Source: Patescibacteria group bacterium
GTDB lineage: Bacteria > Patescibacteriota > Patescibacteriia > UBA9934
Direction: 5' to 3'
Length of the DNA: 30,589 nucleotides
NCBI GenBank assembly: GCA_018818445.1
Contig: JAHISC010000083.1
Span: forward strand, 1-30,589
Positions 29,318-30,589 of this stretch are shown in pieces; positions within the stretch are counted from its first letter, which is position 1; the number at the start of each line of letters is the position of its first letter. The notes beneath the pieces are model-generated. The model was not told the DNA's origin, searched no databases, and saw only the letters and a program-made list of their open reading frames with translations. A program made the position numbers and the translations under genes.

Positions 29318-30232
29318 ATGCGTCACAAACCGATTAAAGGCAAGACATTTACATGGCATCATTTTAGCGATCTTGATGAGCTAGATTTTGACTTCATGCA
29401 CAAAAATTTCCAATTTCATCCTCTTGATTTTGATGACTTGCGTGAAGCTGTTGAACTTCCAAAGGTTGATGTTTATAAGCATTATGTTTTTGCAGTTTTT
29501 GTTGTGCCGGTTTTAGACAAGAATGGCAATCGAGTTGGCAAAACGAATTTACCGGTATTTATTGGTAAAGATTACATAGTTACTGCAACTCTCAAACCAA
29601 TCGACTCAGTAGAGCGTATCTTTGTTAGAATGCAACGGAATCGTAGCTTGAAACAAGAGGCCATGAATAAATCTACGGGTTTCTTTTTGTACAAATTACT
29701 CGATTATGTTTTTAGAGATGTGAATGTTGTTTTGCAAGAGTTAGTAAAGGAGACTCAGAATATGGAAAAGCTGGTTTATGATAAGCGCACTGACGTCACA
29801 ACTAAACGTCTCGGGATCCTTAGAGGAAATATTTTATACTTTAATCATTTAGTTGATCCGCAAAGAATTCTGTTAGCTCATTTCATGAACGCCAAAAAGA
29901 CTTTTTTTGGAAGAGATCTTGATCCGTATTTCGATGACATAAAAGATACGTTGGACGCTCAATGGATTGTCAGCAATAACCTACGTGGAATGGTAGATGG
30001 TCTGTTTAGTGTCAATGAAGCATTTCTAACCCACAAAACAAACAAGATCATTCGCATTCTTACGATTATTTCTGTTGTTTTGATGCCACCAACTTTAATC
30101 AGCAGTTATTATGGCATGAATGTTAACGGTTTGCCTTACGCGCATGATATCGGAATCGTCTCTGCTATTGTTATATTTTCTTTGTTAGTATTTTTAATTT
30201 TTGTTTTCTATCTTGATAAGAAGCGTGATTAA
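29318..30232 (+). CDS. corA: CorA-family divalent metal ion channel
   Basis: The 304-residue protein has a soluble N-terminal funnel (about 1-240) and two C-terminal TM helices, with the selectivity motif GMN (266-268) in YYGMNVNGLP between them, as in CorA Mg2+ channels. The intracellular part carries the long stalk helix (QELVKETQNMEKLVYDKR, about 140-157). The C-terminal tail is KKRD, the expected basic end. It imports Mg2+ or another divalent ion. An AAGGAGG SD (29309-29315) lies only 2 nt before the ATG, much closer than usual. Length is normal. Confidence 0.92.
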   Translation: MRHKPIKGKTFTWHHFSDLDELDFDFMHKNFQFHPLDFDDLREAVELPKVDVYKHYVFAVFVVPVLDKNGNRVGKTNLPVFIGKDYIVTATLKPIDSVERIFVRMQRNRSLKQEAMNKSTGFFLYKLLDYVFRDVNVVLQELVKETQNMEKLVYDKRTDVTTKRLGILRGNILYFNHLVDPQRILLAHFMNAKKTFFGRDLDPYFDDIKDTLDAQWIVSNNLRGMVDGLFSVNEAFLTHKTNKIIRILTIISVVLMPPTLISSYYGMNVNGLPYAHDIGIVSAIVIFSLLVFLIFVFYLDKKRD

Positions 30233-30233
30233 T

Positions 30234-30589
30234 ATGCGCCCAATTCCAGTCGACGTTATTCCATCACACATATATTTATCGCAAGAGGATCAGGCGACTT
30301 TGTTTGGTATTGGTAGGCCAATGACGATTTTTAAAGAGCACTCGCAGGCCGGCCAACTGGTGTATGAAGAAACTTTAGAGGTTCAGGGTGGACTTAAACG
30401 AGTTTTACAATTGCGAATAATGGGTCCTAATTGGGAGCAGAGTCAAGTTTATTTGACACCAACCGAGGCAATTTATTTGGGACTAAAATTGCAAGACGAA
30501 TCTAGAGCCGGCGACTTATCGCAAGCTGCTGCTTGTACGTTGTTTGGTCCTAAAGACAAAGTTTTTCTTAAAAATGGCGCAATAATTCC
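30234..30589 (+). CDS. PduL-like phosphate acyltransferase, cut by the window end
   Basis: The first 118 codons are visible. The protein starts RPIPVDVIPSHIYLSQEDQATLFG (positions 2-25), resembling the PduL start VPVGVSNRHVHLS-x-ED-x-x-x-LFG. It continues GQLVYEETLEVQGG, LRIMGPNWEQSQVYLTPTEA and LFGPKDKVFLKNGAI, all typical of the PduL first barrel. PduL converts acyl-CoA and phosphate to acyl-phosphate, and with acetate kinase it would make ATP from acetyl-CoA. In PduL the RHVHLS segment supplies two zinc His. Here the first remains (His12) and the second is Tyr14. It starts 1 bp after corA. Confidence 0.8.
   Translation, partial: MRPIPVDVIPSHIYLSQEDQATLFGIGRPMTIFKEHSQAGQLVYEETLEVQGGLKRVLQLRIMGPNWEQSQVYLTPTEAIYLGLKLQDESRAGDLSQAAACTLFGPKDKVFLKNGAII

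Overview
The window reads as a chromosomal segment of a Candidate Phyla Radiation (Patescibacteria) bacterium. No single gene proves this. The signs are: many short, minimal or split versions of housekeeping enzymes (a stand-alone riboflavin kinase domain, a MurF without its N-terminal domain, a VKOR with a separate thioredoxin partner); stand-alone Cas2/PaaX-like proteins; translation with the standard bacterial code; and promoters whose -10 box sits about 8 nt before the start codon. That last pattern implies leaderless or nearly leaderless mRNAs for many genes. Base composition is moderately AT-rich, apart from one GC-rich island at about 14.13-14.48 kb. I saw no rRNA, tRNA, CRISPR array, IS element or phage module.

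Layout. 1-2.2 kb: a membrane-anchored methyltransferase, a repeat-rich intergenic stretch holding a Cas2/PaaX-like gene framed by palindromes (cassette A), and a DnaQ-type exonuclease. 2.2-7.2 kb: a B12-dependent ribonucleotide reductase (nrdJ) behind a DnaA box and a well-spaced NrdR-box pair, a small membrane protein, the corrinoid adenosyltransferase that would make its cofactor, and an acidic unknown. 7.3-10.9 kb: ftsI, a short murF and cytidine deaminase. 10.93-11.57 kb: a second Cas2/PaaX-like cassette (B). 11.6-13.5 kb: glmS on the minus strand. 13.5-16.9 kb: a coiled-coil protein, a GC-rich small gene, riboflavin kinase, a RimK-like ATP-grasp ligase and dus. 17.0-19.5 kb: thioredoxin-like protein, VKOR, a small protein and a beta-CASP nuclease. 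19.5-22.7 kb: a repeat block with DnaA boxes, a FecR-like anchored protein, a mini-thioredoxin, era, a DUF3419-like protein and a CYTH protein. 22.8-30.6 kb: a Kef/Nap-type antiporter, an anchored protein, a Nudix-HD-pyrophosphohydrolase fusion, RlmD-type and TrmH-type RNA methyltransferases, a GT2 glycosyltransferase, DUF389 and CorA membrane proteins, and the start of a PduL-like phosphotransacylase.

How they work together. nrdJ plus cobA form a B12-dependent deoxynucleotide supply unit, with cytidine deaminase and the Nudix fusion also serving nucleotide metabolism or clean-up. ftsI, murF and glmS serve peptidoglycan synthesis. Dus, RlmD, TrmH, Era and possibly the ATP-grasp ligase serve RNA or ribosome maturation. 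The thioredoxin/VKOR pair serves disulfide formation outside the membrane.

The best candidate for an undescribed system is the pair of Cas2/PaaX-like cassettes. Two diverged genes, about 10 kb apart, are each bracketed on both sides by palindromes that share an inner TCCG-NN-CGGA core and an outer TTTACA/TGTAAA pair. The upstream palindromes overlap the promoters, which suggests autoregulation. The downstream copies are not explained by autoregulation and suggest a REPtron-like or mobile unit. This is inference from sequence only.
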